Under the pieces are notes generated by a model. It had not been told where the DNA came from and searched no databases. It saw nothing but the letters and a program-made list of their open reading frames with translations. 16,082 nt of DNA from Triparma columacea (taxonomy: Eukaryota; Sar; Bolidophyceae; Parmales; Triparmaceae). Where the stretch lies: NCBI GenBank assembly GCA_030267965.1, contig BRYA01000150.1, positions 4,232 through 20,313 of the forward strand, in the 5' to 3' direction. Every line of letters starts with the position of its first letter. Position 1 is the first letter of the stretch. Shown here one piece after another: positions 15,975-16,082 of this stretch. The translations under genes and the position numbers were made by a program.

Positions 15975-16082
15975 TTTTGTTTGTCAAAAAGTATAATATT
16001 TAGGAACCTTCCTATCCCTTAACTTTTTATTGGGCCTTTTTTGAGTCGCTCTGAAAAATCCTAAAAAAAATCCTAACTTTCA
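15975..16082. promoter_or_regulatory. Upstream region of the membrane protein gene, AT-rich
   Basis: Minus-strand leader and promoter side of the gene starting at 15974. A TATTATAC element lies 15-25 nt upstream of the ATG, too close to be a clear TATA box. A short AAAATCCTAA direct repeat (near 16055 and 16068) lies at the edge. No coding frame is supported. Confidence 0.35.

Overview
The window is nuclear DNA of a photosynthetic stramenopile. I infer this from intron-bearing genes with GT-AG borders, eukaryotic families (plant/algal-type AMT1 ammonium transporter, DUF1664, BT1 folate/biopterin-type transporter, AspH-type hydroxylase), and an edge gene with the START-like architecture that, from memory, is expanded in bolidophytes (Triparma) and related algae. 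The genus is a guess. No tRNA, rRNA, transposon, CRISPR array or virus was seen.

Layout, left to right: (1) a START-like protein gene on the minus strand, cut by the left edge, with a short spliced 5' leader that holds a 41-43 codon hydrophobic reading frame; (2) a two-exon aspartyl/asparaginyl beta-hydroxylase-like gene on the minus strand; (3) only 85 bp away and divergent, a BT1-family transporter gene on the plus strand, best read as four exons in which an apparently separate secreted ORF is the first exon; (4) a convergent spacer with three ~193-bp tandem repeats and two related stem-loops; (5) a two-exon AMT1-type ammonium transporter gene on the minus strand; (6) a divergent three-exon DUF1664 gene on the plus strand; (7) a long intronless coiled-coil gene on the minus strand with a C-terminal UVR motif; (8) a novel two-pass membrane protein gene on the minus strand.

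Genes are tightly packed in both convergent and divergent pairs. Introns are short (about 50-230 nt), with GTRAGN-type donors in most cases, CTAAC/CTAAA-like branch sites and acceptors preceded by long poly-C rather than poly-U tracts. There is no operon-like logic. The only functional thread is nutrient and cofactor transport (ammonium, pterin/folate). Signal-peptide-like N termini on the hydroxylase and the BT1 protein hint at secretory or plastid routing. The least explained items are the tandem repeat array, the stop-codon stem-loop of the ammonium transporter, the hidden 5' exon of BT1, and the membrane protein with a GEIGG-type second membrane segment.
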